From Hyphomicrobiaceae bacterium (GTDB lineage Bacteria > Pseudomonadota > Alphaproteobacteria > Rhizobiales > Hyphomicrobiaceae), in NCBI GenBank assembly GCA_022844275.1, contig JALHMB010000013.1:1-64000 (forward strand): a stretch of 64,000 nt of DNA. The letters run 5' to 3'. Positions 46,849 to 55,417 of the stretch are shown here, in pieces. Every line of letters begins with the position of its first letter. Within the stretch, counting starts at the first letter, position 1. The notes beneath the pieces are model-generated. The model saw nothing but the letters and a program-made list of their open reading frames with translations, had not been told where the DNA came from and did not search any database. The position numbers were made by a program, and so were the translations under genes.

Positions 46849-47055
46849 TCACGCGACGGCCGAGAAAGAAAGGCCCAGTGTCATGGCCGTCCCGGCGATG
46901 ACCACGTTTTCGGCAACGCTCGGCGTGTGGGCCTTGCGGTGAAAAATGCCCGAATCAACGGCAAGCATTGTCAACACGACGAGCAAGAAGGAGAGCCACG
47001 CCCACGCCGGCATTCCGAGCCAATCACCGGTCATGTATCCAAAGAACAGGTCCAC
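46849..47055 (-). pseudogene. TerC-family membrane protein, N-terminal fragment
   Basis: 68 codons from a GTG at 47055 preceded by AAGGAGA. WLGMPAWAWLSFLLVVLTML, DSGIFHRKAHTPSVAENVV and TLGLSF are the first two helices of TerC (normally about 320 residues). It stops 65 bp from the IS3 scar, so an insertion probably removed the rest. It lies 46 bp downstream of the OxyR-like gene on the same strand. Confidence 0.7.
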
Positions 47056-47101
47056 AGCAGGATCTCCTTTTTGGGCGACGCGTAAACAGAAAAGCAAACG
47101 T

Positions 47102-48022
47102 TCAGTCGCGATCGGGAAGATCGCCGAACTGGTCGGCGACGGCCGCCTTTAAGAAGTCGGCGAGCTTCAGATAGGACGCCTGTTGAGCACTTGCTCTCCG
47201 CCAGACAAGTCCCACCGTGCGATGAAGGGCGCGGCCCCTAATCGACAGAAGCCGCAGATTGGGATCGCCGACGATTTCCCGACGGACATAGAGGCCGGGC
47301 AGGAACGTGATGCCGAGCCCCATCACGACCATTTCGCGCAGTGTGTCGAGGCTGGTGCCCTCGAACTCGTACCGCAGCCTTGCCCCCATCTCGAGGCAAA
47401 GCGACTGGACGGTATCGTGGAGCTGATGGCCTTTGCCGAGGGCGAGAACATCTTGCCCCGCGAGGTCCGCGCGCTCCACCACGGCTTGACGTGCGAGCGG
47501 ATGATCCGCGCCGACCGCAAGATGCAGCGGCTCGCGAAACAGAAATGAACTCACAAAATGCGAACTTTGCACCGGTAGCATCGTGATAACGACGTCGAGC
47601 GCGCCATCTTCGAGTGCGCCAGGCAAGGCGCTCGGCGAGCTTTCTCGCACGTAGAGCTTGAGATCAGGATGTGCCTTGTGCAGCGGCGGCAGGACGTGGG
47701 GAAGAAGATAGGGTCCGATGGTCGGCGGCAGGCCCAAGCGGAGAAGACCAGCGAGCTCGCGGCCTCCGCTGTTTGCGAGCGCGCGGATCTCGCCGATGTC
47801 GATGAGGATTCGACGTGCGACCTCAACGATTTGCAGTCCAACCGACGACATAACTACCCGGTTCCGATTGCGCTCGACCAGTTGCACCCCAAGCCTGTCC
47901 TCTAGGGTTTTCAGCTGCTCGCTCAATGTCGGCTGGGTCGTGCTGCAGCGTTCGGCGGCGCGTCGGAAATGCAAAGTGTCGGCGACTGCGACCAGATACT
48001 CAAGTTGACGAATATTAGGCAT
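47102..48022 (-). CDS. LysR-family regulator, OxyR-like, lacking the peroxidatic cysteine
   Basis: 306 residues. A winged HTH (about 1-60; MPNIRQLEYLVAVADTLHF, STTQPTLSEQLKTLE) precedes a periplasmic-binding-like sensor. The sensor block aligns with OxyR: GKGHQLHDTVQSLCLEMG, then FEGTSLDTLREMVVMGLGIT. The position of E. coli Cys199 is Gln200, while that of Cys208 is Cys209. The disulfide switch cannot form in the usual way, so it may sense something else or be non-redox. It is divergent from the 48.2-49.5 kb cluster. Confidence 0.85.
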   Translation of the reverse strand: MPNIRQLEYLVAVADTLHFRRAAERCSTTQPTLSEQLKTLEDRLGVQLVERNRNRVVMSSVGLQIVEVARRILIDIGEIRALANSGGRELAGLLRLGLPPTIGPYLLPHVLPPLHKAHPDLKLYVRESSPSALPGALEDGALDVVITMLPVQSSHFVSSFLFREPLHLAVGADHPLARQAVVERADLAGQDVLALGKGHQLHDTVQSLCLEMGARLRYEFEGTSLDTLREMVVMGLGITFLPGLYVRREIVGDPNLRLLSIRGRALHRTVGLVWRRASAQQASYLKLADFLKAAVADQFGDLPDRD

Positions 48023-48243
48023 CGTAGGCCCTCCTGCAGTCCGTCGCACGCGCGCTGATCGCCACGGGCCCTGGTCGTGATCGATGATATAGGGTCGACC
48101 CGATTTAGTCCCAAGCTGATAGGAAAATCCGATCAGGCCAGGGTCGGGGACCGATTGGTCATTGGCGTCGGCCTCTATTAACTCTGCGGTACCTAACGAG
48201 AGCCGGCAAATCGCCTTGGCCGTAGACGACAGAGAGGAGAAGT

Positions 48244-48435
48244 ATGAGCGAGAGAGAACGGCCGCACGCGCGTAGCAGCATATTTGCGACGCCGCGGGGC
48301 AGAATCGCCATCTCGGTCTCGACCGAGTGGCACGGATCGGTGAATGGGCACGCCCAGGCCGTTATCGTGATCGCGTCGGAAAGTACCAGCAAACCGGGTC
48401 AGCACTGTGCAGAGGAGAGGAGGACAGAATGTTAG
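48244..48435 (+). CDS. Small hypothetical protein, coupled to the next gene
   Basis: 63 codons, MSERERPHARSSIFATPRGR to EERRTEC. It has a strong ribosome site (GAGAGGAGAAGT) and its stop overlaps the next start (ATGTTAG), the arrangement of a coupled leader gene. There is no recognisable family. It could be a leader peptide or part of a longer untranslated region. Confidence 0.4.
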   Translation: MSERERPHARSSIFATPRGRIAISVSTEWHGSVNGHAQAVIVIASESTSKPGQHCAEERRTEC

Positions 48436-48728
48436 ATTTCGGTCGCATCGGCGATATGGTCAGCCGATTCCTTGGCGGCGCGGTAACGGCCACGGCCACG
48501 GCCACGGCCACGGCCAGCAGCATCGCTGAAGTCCTGGAGCGATCAGGAATTGATTCAGCAAGTCTCGCAGGACTAAATCAAGTCCAGATTATTGAGATGC
48601 TCCAACAGCACGGCGTGAATGCGAGCCTGCTCGAGGCGGTTGACATCAATGCTGTCGCAGATGCGATTGGTCGAGGCGAGGGCTTGCACTCCGTAACCGA
48701 GATCCTGAGCCAGGCCGCGCAGCGCTGA
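48429..48728 (+). CDS. Hypothetical 99-residue protein with a Thr-Ala repeat
   Basis: ATG at 48429 has a strong GGAGAGGAGG before it. The protein begins MLDFGRIGDMVSRFLGG, has a TATATATATA tract (residues 20-29), then predicted helices (SIAEVLERSGIDSASLAGL, QVQIIEMLQQHGVNASLLEA). It lies 45 bp upstream of a beta-carbonic anhydrase gene on the same strand, so both are probably cotranscribed. The function is unknown. Confidence 0.65.
   Translation: MLDFGRIGDMVSRFLGGAVTATATATATASSIAEVLERSGIDSASLAGLNQVQIIEMLQQHGVNASLLEAVDINAVADAIGRGEGLHSVTEILSQAAQR
48486..48515. repeat. Five-copy hexanucleotide repeat (ACGGCC)
   Basis: Five exact ACGGCC units inside the 99-residue protein gene encode the (TA)5 tract. 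Copy-number change by slippage would alter protein length in two-residue steps without a frameshift. Confidence 0.9.
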
Positions 48729-48773
48729 CCGTGATGATCGCTGATCGCCCAACGTTGAACAAAACTGGATACA

Positions 48774-49466
48774 ATGATGATTCCGCCCCGCCTTGCTAAA
48801 GGATACGAACAGTTTCGGCGCGAGCAGTTCCCCAAGGAGGTCGAGCGCTATAAAGTGCTCGCCTTAGAGCAGAAACCCCATACGATGGTGATCGCGTGCG
48901 CCGATAGCCGGGTCGATCCGACGACGATCTTCCAGGCATCGGCCGGCGAGCTTTTCACAGTCCGCAATGTCGCGGCGCTCGTGCCGCCGTTTGAGGAACT
49001 TGGCCACTATCACGGCACGAGCGCTGCCGTTGAGTTCGCTGTCACGGAGCTTGGCGTAGAGTCGATCGTCGTCTTAGGTCACGCACAGTGCGGCGGCGTG
49101 GCGGCTTCACTCAAAGCTGCGGGCAACGCCGCGCCAGCTGGGCTCTTCATCGGCCCCTGGGTGGCGCTCATCGAAGACGTTCGCGACGAACTGCTTGAGC
49201 GGCGACCGCAATTGTCGCCAGAGAAGTGTCAGGAGGCGCTCGAGGAGCTAGCGATCAAAAAGTCGATTCTGAACCTCAACACATTCCCGTTCGTAGCGGA
49301 AGCTGTCTCGCGCGGCGACCTCCATCTTCATGGCGCCTGGTTCTCCATAGGCCAGGGTGAGCTAAGATGGCTTCATCACGCCCGTGGCGCATTTGAGGTC
49401 GTTTCGACGATTTCTCGCAGCCCAAATGGCAACTTCCATCGAGGCGCATCCCTCAAGCTACACTAA
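48774..49466 (+). CDS. Beta-class carbonic anhydrase
   Basis: 230 residues. The zinc ligands and catalytic dyad are complete: Cys42-x-Asp44-x-Arg46 in ACADSRVDP, then His103 and Cys106 in GHAQCGG. FTVRNVAALVPP and HGTSAAVEFAVTELGV are family blocks. It interconverts CO2 and bicarbonate in the cytoplasm, supplying bicarbonate or aiding pH control. It follows the 99-residue protein. No FixK/FNR box was seen upstream. Confidence 0.92.
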   Translation: MMIPPRLAKGYEQFRREQFPKEVERYKVLALEQKPHTMVIACADSRVDPTTIFQASAGELFTVRNVAALVPPFEELGHYHGTSAAVEFAVTELGVESIVVLGHAQCGGVAASLKAAGNAAPAGLFIGPWVALIEDVRDELLERRPQLSPEKCQEALEELAIKKSILNLNTFPFVAEAVSRGDLHLHGAWFSIGQGELRWLHHARGAFEVVSTISRSPNGNFHRGASLKLH

Positions 49467-49744
49467 CGCAGGGCAAAATGTGAGTCTATGCGCAACATTC
49501 CACATGGCGCGTGCGAGGTTGCGTACATTTGATCTCACCGGCTTAAGACACTGCTCGATGGGATGCCGACCGGCTGCTTCCCGTTGGCGCAATTCATGAA
49601 CATCATCGAAGGGCAATCTTGAAGAGTAGAGGAAACCCTCTAGACCCGATGTTCGCCGTGTGAGGGCTGGCGGCTTGCCCGAGGATTGCGCCGGAGGACC
49701 AGCGCCGAGCCTCAGGCATGGGGGACGGGCCAGATAAACTTTAT
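49467..49744. other. Intergenic region
   Basis: Nothing recognisable; it leads into the IS110 remnant. Confidence 0.4.
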
Positions 49745-50170
49745 CACATAAGTTGGACTGGATGTGCACAAGGCGACCGTCTCGGTCGCAGTTGCCGAGG
49801 GTCGGCGCGGGGGGAGGTGCGCTACGTCGGCGTATTCCCAAACCGGCCGTACCATATCGCCAAGCTGGTCGAACGGTTCGGCAAGGGCGATCGGCGCTTG
49901 AACTTTTGCTACGAGGCCGACCCTGGCGGCTACGGCCTCCACCGGCAGCTCGCCGAAATTGGTCACGACTGCATCGTCGTTGCCCCATCGCTCATTCCGA
50001 TCAAAGCCGGCGATCGCGTGAAGACGATCGTCGCGACGCGGTCATGCTGGCCAAACTGCAGCGAGCCAGTGAGCTGACGAGCGTTGGGTGCCCAATGTTG
50101 CGCGCGAGGCTATGCGTGATCTCATCCGCGCCCGTTGGGGGACTCGGCGCCGAAGCGGGCAACAGATCTC
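49745..50170 (+). pseudogene. IS110-family transposase N-terminal remnant, multiply frameshifted
   Basis: Pieces in different frames read GLDVHKATVSVAVAEGRRGG, EVRYVGVFPNRPYHIAKLVE, LNFCYEADPGGYGLHRQLAE and DRRDAVMLAKLQRASELTSV. These are the DEDD domain of an IS110 subgroup different from the 36.9 kb element. At least three frameshifts show an old copy. Confidence 0.75.
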
Positions 50171-50337
50171 CATTCATTGACTGAGGTCAGTGCTTTCACG
50201 TCAACGTCATCCAAGCGGCTTCCGCTATCAAGGAAGAAGCTCTCATCCATAGCGAACACAGGGTCCATGACGCGATACATTGGCCCTCACCGTCCTCAAC
50301 ACGAGATGCAGTTCCAAGCGGAAGACCCGAGCATTAT

Positions 50338-51670
50338 CTACAGGATCGCGGATGCGCCCTCACGGCACTTGCTGAGAGAGGTTCTCCGGCTTGGCATCGA
50401 CCCTTCGAAGAAGGGCCGATAGTCAGCACCGCTTTTGATGATCGCATGCGCAGTGCGCGCCATCTTGGCGGTAATGGCTGTGACCGCCTTGCGCTTGAGA
50501 TCGGTATTGTCGCGATCTCGCGCGATGTAGCGCTCGTATTTGGCTCGAAAGCTGTTGTCGGGTTGGCGGATAGCAACCTGGGCGGCGATCCAGAAGGCGC
50601 GCCGCAGACGAGCATTGCCGAACTTCGATAGCTTCGCGTGGCCGCGGAACTGACCGGACTGATAGGTTGCGAGATCGAGGCCGCAGAATTTCAGGAACTT
50701 TCGATGATGGCCAAAGCGGCGGAGATCGCCGGCCTCAGCGAACACGGTCAGCACAGTGATCGGTCCGATGCCCGGGATCTGCCGCAGACGCTGGTAATCC
50801 GGATTGGATGCAAGCGCCGCGTGCGCTTGCGCCTCTATCAGGTCGCGCTGGCGGACCCGGCTTCGCCCCTCGGCGATGACGATACGGAACATGCTGATCG
50901 CAGCGCTGTCTAGCGCGACCGGCAAGCCGATCGAGGAGGCTGCGGTCTCGTAAATATCGCCCAAAAGGCGAGCTTCTGAGACTTTCCTGCCGACCACGCC
51001 CCAGGACGACTCGACGAAGGCGTCCTTCGAGAGCGCGATAATGCTGGCCGGTGTCGGAAACGCCTCTAGAAAGGCGAGGAACCAGTCGCTGCGAGAGTTG
51101 CCGGCGAACCGTGCGGCCTCCGGAAAATATAATGGCAGGTAGTGCGTCAGGCTGCGATGCCAGCTGGGAAATTTTCGATGCCCACAATCAGGGAGTATTC
51201 AACGCCCGGGGACATCGCTTTCGAAATCACCTCGTGCGTCTTCGACAGCTCCTGGATATCGTTGATACCGGTGAGGAGGCGATCGGCGTAGGTCTGCGTG
51301 GCGCCGATCTAGAGCATGTGCAGGATGACCTGCGCGTCCTTCGGATCGTTCTTATCACAGCCGTTGTGCAGCGCCTAACGCGTCCTTGCCAGCGCGACTG
51401 AGGACACGAGCCGTAGCGAGACGCCGGCCTCGAGCAGGCGGAAGGCGAGCCGGCGGTGGTAGTTGCCCGTCGCCTCGAAGCCCCGCGATGACCGGCTGGC
51501 CAAGTGCCCGCAGTATCGATGAAGCGATCGTGCTCGATGCGCGTGTTCGGCATCACCAACCGGCGCCGTCGAGCAGCGCCCGGCATCTCGATCAGGACGT
51601 CGTTGCGAACTTTCGACACGTCGATGGCTACCAGGATGGCTGGAGCTGGCGTAGTCTTAAGAATGGTCAT
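50338..51670 (-). pseudogene. IS110-family transposase, full length but degraded
   Basis: The start (MTILKTTPAPAILVAIDVSK) and C-terminal domain (RLRQIPGIGPITVLTVFAEA, FLKFCGLDLATYQSGQFRGH, KLSKFGNARLRRAFWIAAQV) are recognisable on the same strand. The region between has several stops and frame changes. The C-terminal 219 codons (50338-50997) are the longest intact piece. It is a third IS110-type lineage in this window. Confidence 0.8.
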
Positions 51671-51836
51671 GGCCGGGCTTCTCCAAAGAGTGGGTTCGAC
51701 ACCTTCACTTTAGAGATCTGCGGCCCGGCCCTGACCACCTGCTTGAGCTCTGATCCTCCGCAGGCGCTCAGGGCCTCCGTCGGGCAAGTTCCCAACATGC
51801 TACGGCGCCTGCTACAAATCAAAGCTCTGGGCCGCG

Positions 51837-51965
51837 ACCTGCCACAAGCTCGGCATCAAGCACATCCGCACCAAGCCCTATACGCCCCAGGCCATCGGCA
51901 AGGCCGAGCGCTTCATCCAGAGCGCCTTCCGTTACGTAGCCAGCAAGCGCCACCCAATTCGAACT
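51837..51965 (+). pseudogene. IS481/IS3-type integrase-core fragment
   Basis: About 43 codons read CHKLGIKHIRTKPYTPQAIG, then KAERFIQSAFRYVASK, the end of an rve integrase domain with the catalytic-glutamate region (GKAERF). The rest of the gene is absent. Confidence 0.65.
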
Positions 51966-52065
51966 TGCGATCGCTGCGCGAGAGCGGCACAACACCCGCC
52001 AACATCGGACGTATGGTCGGGCTGGATGAGATTGACCCGCGCAGCGTGCAGAGATCGGTTGGGCT

Positions 52066-52818
52066 ATGAGTGAAAAGCTGGGACAGGTGCTGGGCTGGCT
52101 GCGCGAGCATTCGCGGCTCGCGGCGCTCGTGGCGCATGTCAACCGCATCGAGCGCGGCATGCTGTTGATCACGATTGTTGGGGCGGTCCTGCTGTTCGTC
52201 TTCGCCGTGCTGGCGGACGAAGTGGCCGAAGGAGACACGCGCGCCTTCGACAAGCGCGTGCTTCTCGCGCTGCGCGTAGCCGGCGATCCGGCCGATCCGA
52301 TCGGCCCCATGTGGTTCGAGGAGATGATGCGCGACTTCACGGCAATCGGCGGTACCGGCGTGCTGGTGCTGATGGTGCTGGCGGTGGCGGGCTTCCTCGT
52401 GCTGACCGGCAAGGGTCATGCGGCGCTGGCGATCATTGTTGCTGTGTCGGGCGGCACGCTGGTGAGCCAGACCATGAAGTGGGCCTATGCGCGGCCGCGG
52501 CCGGAGCTCGTGCCGCATGGCGTCGAGGTCTACACGGCGAGCTTTCCGTCGGGCCACGCCATGATGTCGGCGATCGTTTACCTGACGCTCGGAGCGATGC
52601 TGGCGCGCACTCAGTCGGGCCAGGCGGTCAAGGCCTACATCATTGGCGTGGCGATCTTCCTCACGATGCTGGTAGGCGCCAGCCGGGTCTATCTCGGTGT
52701 GCACTGGCCGACCGACGTGCTGGCGGGCTGGGCGCTAGGCGCGCTGTGGGCGATCGCCTGCTGGCTCGTCATGCTGTGGCTGCAGGCCCGCGGCCAGGTC
52801 GAGGACGAGGCGAGGTAA
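52066..52818 (+). CDS. PAP2-family membrane phosphatase
   Basis: 250 residues, five or six membrane helices. All three phosphatase motifs are complete: K-x6-RP in KWAYARPRP (138-146), PSGH at 161-164, and SR-x5-H-x3-D in SRVYLGVHWPTD (206-217). It dephosphorylates phosphatidic acid, undecaprenyl pyrophosphate or similar lipid phosphates on the periplasmic side. It begins about 100 bp after the integrase fragment. Confidence 0.9.
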   Translation: MSEKLGQVLGWLREHSRLAALVAHVNRIERGMLLITIVGAVLLFVFAVLADEVAEGDTRAFDKRVLLALRVAGDPADPIGPMWFEEMMRDFTAIGGTGVLVLMVLAVAGFLVLTGKGHAALAIIVAVSGGTLVSQTMKWAYARPRPELVPHGVEVYTASFPSGHAMMSAIVYLTLGAMLARTQSGQAVKAYIIGVAIFLTMLVGASRVYLGVHWPTDVLAGWALGALWAIACWLVMLWLQARGQVEDEAR

Positions 52819-53082
52819 GCTCAGAGCGCGCCGCGAACCGCAGACGTCATTCCTGGGCCGCAGACGCCGCCAGGATGCGAATGCGCTGCATGGCGCGGAG
52901 TTCGTCGACAAGCTTCTCATAGACCGCAGTCTCGGTGAATTGCTGTTCGATGGGCGGGGTCGCGGAAGGCTAAGCCCGAGCCTATGATGGCAAAGTCCTC
53001 TAACCCAGGAATCCTTCTGGCTCTGCACCAGATTGGCGTCTGGGCTCCCCTCAGGCCAACTAAAATGTGTCGTCTCGGCAAA
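52819..53082. other. Intergenic region with a short leftward coding remnant
   Basis: On the leftward strand 52847-52970 reads FTETAVYEKLVDELRAMQRI and ends AASAAQE with TGA. It looks like a natural C-terminus of 40 residues preceded by a stop, hence a fragment. I cannot name it. Confidence 0.35.
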
Positions 53083-53233
53083 TCGCCCCCCTAATGCCGA
53101 GGATCCCGATGCCGGGCGTGAAAGCCTCGGCGGTCATGAGTTCGATGGCGAACAACAGCAGTGCGAGGTCCGCATAGTTGACTGGCAGCACTGTGAGAGC
53201 TGCCAGCGCCAGAAGCAAAGCAATTCCTCAGAC
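53083..53233 (-). pseudogene. NfeD membrane-domain remnant
   Basis: The leftward frame reads GIALLLALAALTVLPVNYAD, LALLLFAIELMTAEAFTPGI and GILGIRGA. It matches [20 protein letters not shown] and the following residues of the intact NfeD at 31-32.5 kb. Only about 50 residues remain. Confidence 0.8.
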
Positions 53234-53419
53234 CGCGCCTGGTCGGACATGGGAGACCTCCTCGCATTAGTGGCACCAGTCTGCCACGTTCGAGGAGTTG
53301 TTCAGAGGTTTCCCAATGCTTGCCTTCGGCACTCTCATGCCTTGAGGGCCATCAACCGCGTCACAAGTACTCCGCGTGCCCAGCACTCTTCTCGCCAGTC
53401 CTGCGGATGCCCATCGGTC

Positions 53420-54331
53420 TCACTCGGTCGGCCGCACCGCAAGCACGTCACATGGAAGTGTGCCGATGAGGCGCTCGGCGACACTGCCGATCACTGCCCG
53501 GCGCAGTCCGGTTCGGCCGTGTGTGCCGACAACTACCAGATCTGGGTTGGAGTGTTCGATGTACCGCTTCAGCCCAATATCCGGTGCTCCGATCTCGACC
53601 GCCGTTGTCAGATTCAGACGCGAAGTCCGCGCATTCTCGACGAACTCGGCGATGGCTTTCTCCGCCAAAGCCCGCATCTCCCGCTTGTGACGCTCCGCGA
53701 GATGGCCTGTCACCTTGTCGCTCGCAAGCAGGCCGTGAAGCGCATCATCGTAGACATGGACGACCGTTGCCTTCGCATCGGGAAACAGTTCCAGAGCGCA
53801 CTCGAGTGCCTCTTTCGAGGGCGGCGAAAAGTCTGCCGCAATCGCCAAACTGAGATAGGGCGCGAAAGCGCGGTTGCGCACCGACAAGACCGGTTGCAGC
53901 GCGCGACGCAACACATGGTCCACCGTGGACCCTAGCAGTCGTTGAGCCAGAGATGTCCGCTCGCCAGGCCCCATCACGAGCAGGTCGATGAACAGGCGGT
54001 CGCACTTTCCGAGAATGCGCTCGGCCGGACTGCCGAGTGAGACGAGCGTATCGATGTCGAGCCCTGCCGCTTCCGGATGGCCCTTAATCTGCTGCTCGAG
54101 CAAGACCTCCGACTTGCGAACGCGTTCAGTGAAATCGCGGGCAGGCAGCGTGTTATCGACGACGTGGACGACGAGCAGAGAGGCCTTCCAGCGCCGCGCC
54201 AGCTCGATCGCACGATCCACGGCTCGATCGCAGGTCGGCGTCAGGTCAGTGGCACAAAGGATCTTGCGCGGAGGCTTCCAAATACCGGGCACGGCGAGCG
54301 CTTTCTTCTGATTGCGCCAGCATCCAAGCAC
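53420..54331 (-). CDS. Tandem UspA protein
   Basis: 303 residues, two UspA domains. Domain 1 begins RKILCATDLTPTCDRAVDRA; domain 2 begins APYLSLAIAADFSPPSKEAL and has the ATP-binding loop GTHGRTGLRRAVIGSVAERL. The ATG at 54331 starts only 19 bp from the FixK/FNR box at 54351-54364. The real start may be the GTG at 54292 (VPGIWKPPRKIL), which leaves room for a leader. It is divergent from the HTH-carbonic anhydrase gene and shares its control region. Confidence 0.88.
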   Translation of the reverse strand: MLGCWRNQKKALAVPGIWKPPRKILCATDLTPTCDRAVDRAIELARRWKASLLVVHVVDNTLPARDFTERVRKSEVLLEQQIKGHPEAAGLDIDTLVSLGSPAERILGKCDRLFIDLLVMGPGERTSLAQRLLGSTVDHVLRRALQPVLSVRNRAFAPYLSLAIAADFSPPSKEALECALELFPDAKATVVHVYDDALHGLLASDKVTGHLAERHKREMRALAEKAIAEFVENARTSRLNLTTAVEIGAPDIGLKRYIEHSNPDLVVVGTHGRTGLRRAVIGSVAERLIGTLPCDVLAVRPTE

Positions 54332-54350
54332 GCATGCCTGTAGGTCGTCG

Positions 54351-54364
54351 TTGATCTACGTCAA
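54351..54364 (+). promoter_or_regulatory. FixK/FNR box TTGATCTACGTCAA with class II-spaced -10
   Basis: TTGA-N6-TCAA centred at 54357.5. TATACA at 54387-54392 is centred 32 bp downstream, which places the box at about -41.5 for a start near 54399, 23 bp before the HTH-carbonic anhydrase ATG. The box also abuts the divergent UspA gene, which it might activate or repress. Confidence 0.75.
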
Positions 54365-54421
54365 AGACGCTTCACAAACGAAAACCTATACAAACGACCA
54401 TTGAGAGACGTAGGTGGCGGC

Positions 54422-55357
54422 ATGCTGAAAAAACCACTCTATACCGTGCGCGAGGTGGCCGAGCTCCTGAAAGTCAAGGAGGCGACCGTGCGTGGCTGGA
54501 TGCGGCGCGGAAGTCTTCGCGGCGTGCATATCAGCCGGGAATGGCGGATTGCGGCCAAGGACCTCGAAGCGTTCGTCGAGGCGGGCCACGGCTCAGGTCG
54601 CGGGTCCGAGGGCAAGTTCGGGCAACATGACGTGACGACGCACGGGCTCACGCCGAAGGAAGGTCCGGATTCGCCGCTTGCGTCAGACGTCATCAGGCTG
54701 GACGACATCGACGAGCTCACGTCGGGGTATCACGAGTTCCTCGCGGAGCACTATGCCCGCGAGGCTGAGCTTTATCGCCAGCTCGCGCACCGCGGCCAGT
54801 CGCCAAAGACCATGGTGGTCTCCTGCTGCGACAGTCGCGTCGATCCGTCTCGCGTGTTCAACGCGGGTCCAGGGGCCCTGTTCGTCGTACGGAACGTCGC
54901 CAACCTCGTGCCACCCTACGAGCCCGTCGGGTTCCACGGCACCAGTGCCGCCATCGAGTTTGCAGTCACCGGCCTTCACGTGGAGAACATCATCGTCATG
55001 GGCCACGCGCGGTGCGGCGGCATCCGCGCATTTCTGGAGCGGTTCAGCACCGATCGGTCGAAGGCCTTGCACACTCCTGCAACTGGCGACTTCATCGGCA
55101 AGTGGATGTCGTTGCTTCGCCCCGCCTGGGGTGACGTTGTGAAGGAGAACGCCAAACTTGACACCGAGCGGCGACAGACGGCGCTGGAGCACGCCGGCAT
55201 TCGTCTGTCGATCGAGAACCTGCGGACTTTTCCGTTCGTGAGAGAGAAGCTGGCGCGGCGGGAGCTGTGCCTTTCAGGCGCCTATTTCGACATCGCGACC
55301 GGGCAACTCCAGACACTCGACCCTCAGTCCGGAAGGTTCGAAGTCGTGACGCAGTAG
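54422..55357 (+). CDS. HTH (excisionase/MerR-like)-beta-carbonic anhydrase fusion
   Basis: 311 residues. About residues 5-53 form an HTH_17 winged helix: LYTVREVAELLKVKEATVRG, then WMRRGSLRGVHISREWRI with the W-R-I wing. A flexible linker (55-90) leads to a beta-carbonic anhydrase (about 95-311) with all ligands: Cys135-x-Asp137-x-Arg139 in SCCDSRVDPS, and His195/Cys198 in GHARCGG. The same frame can start at TTG 54401, but ATG 54422 has AGGTGG before it. It may be a DNA-bound enzyme or a CO2/bicarbonate-responsive regulator; no such function is established here. A FixK/FNR promoter drives it. Confidence 0.9.
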   Translation: MLKKPLYTVREVAELLKVKEATVRGWMRRGSLRGVHISREWRIAAKDLEAFVEAGHGSGRGSEGKFGQHDVTTHGLTPKEGPDSPLASDVIRLDDIDELTSGYHEFLAEHYAREAELYRQLAHRGQSPKTMVVSCCDSRVDPSRVFNAGPGALFVVRNVANLVPPYEPVGFHGTSAAIEFAVTGLHVENIIVMGHARCGGIRAFLERFSTDRSKALHTPATGDFIGKWMSLLRPAWGDVVKENAKLDTERRQTALEHAGIRLSIENLRTFPFVREKLARRELCLSGAYFDIATGQLQTLDPQSGRFEVVTQ

Positions 55358-55417
55358 AGCGTTGCCGGCCGACCGATACGGCTGCGCCGCAAATGACCGT
55401 CTTCCCGAAGGACCGCT

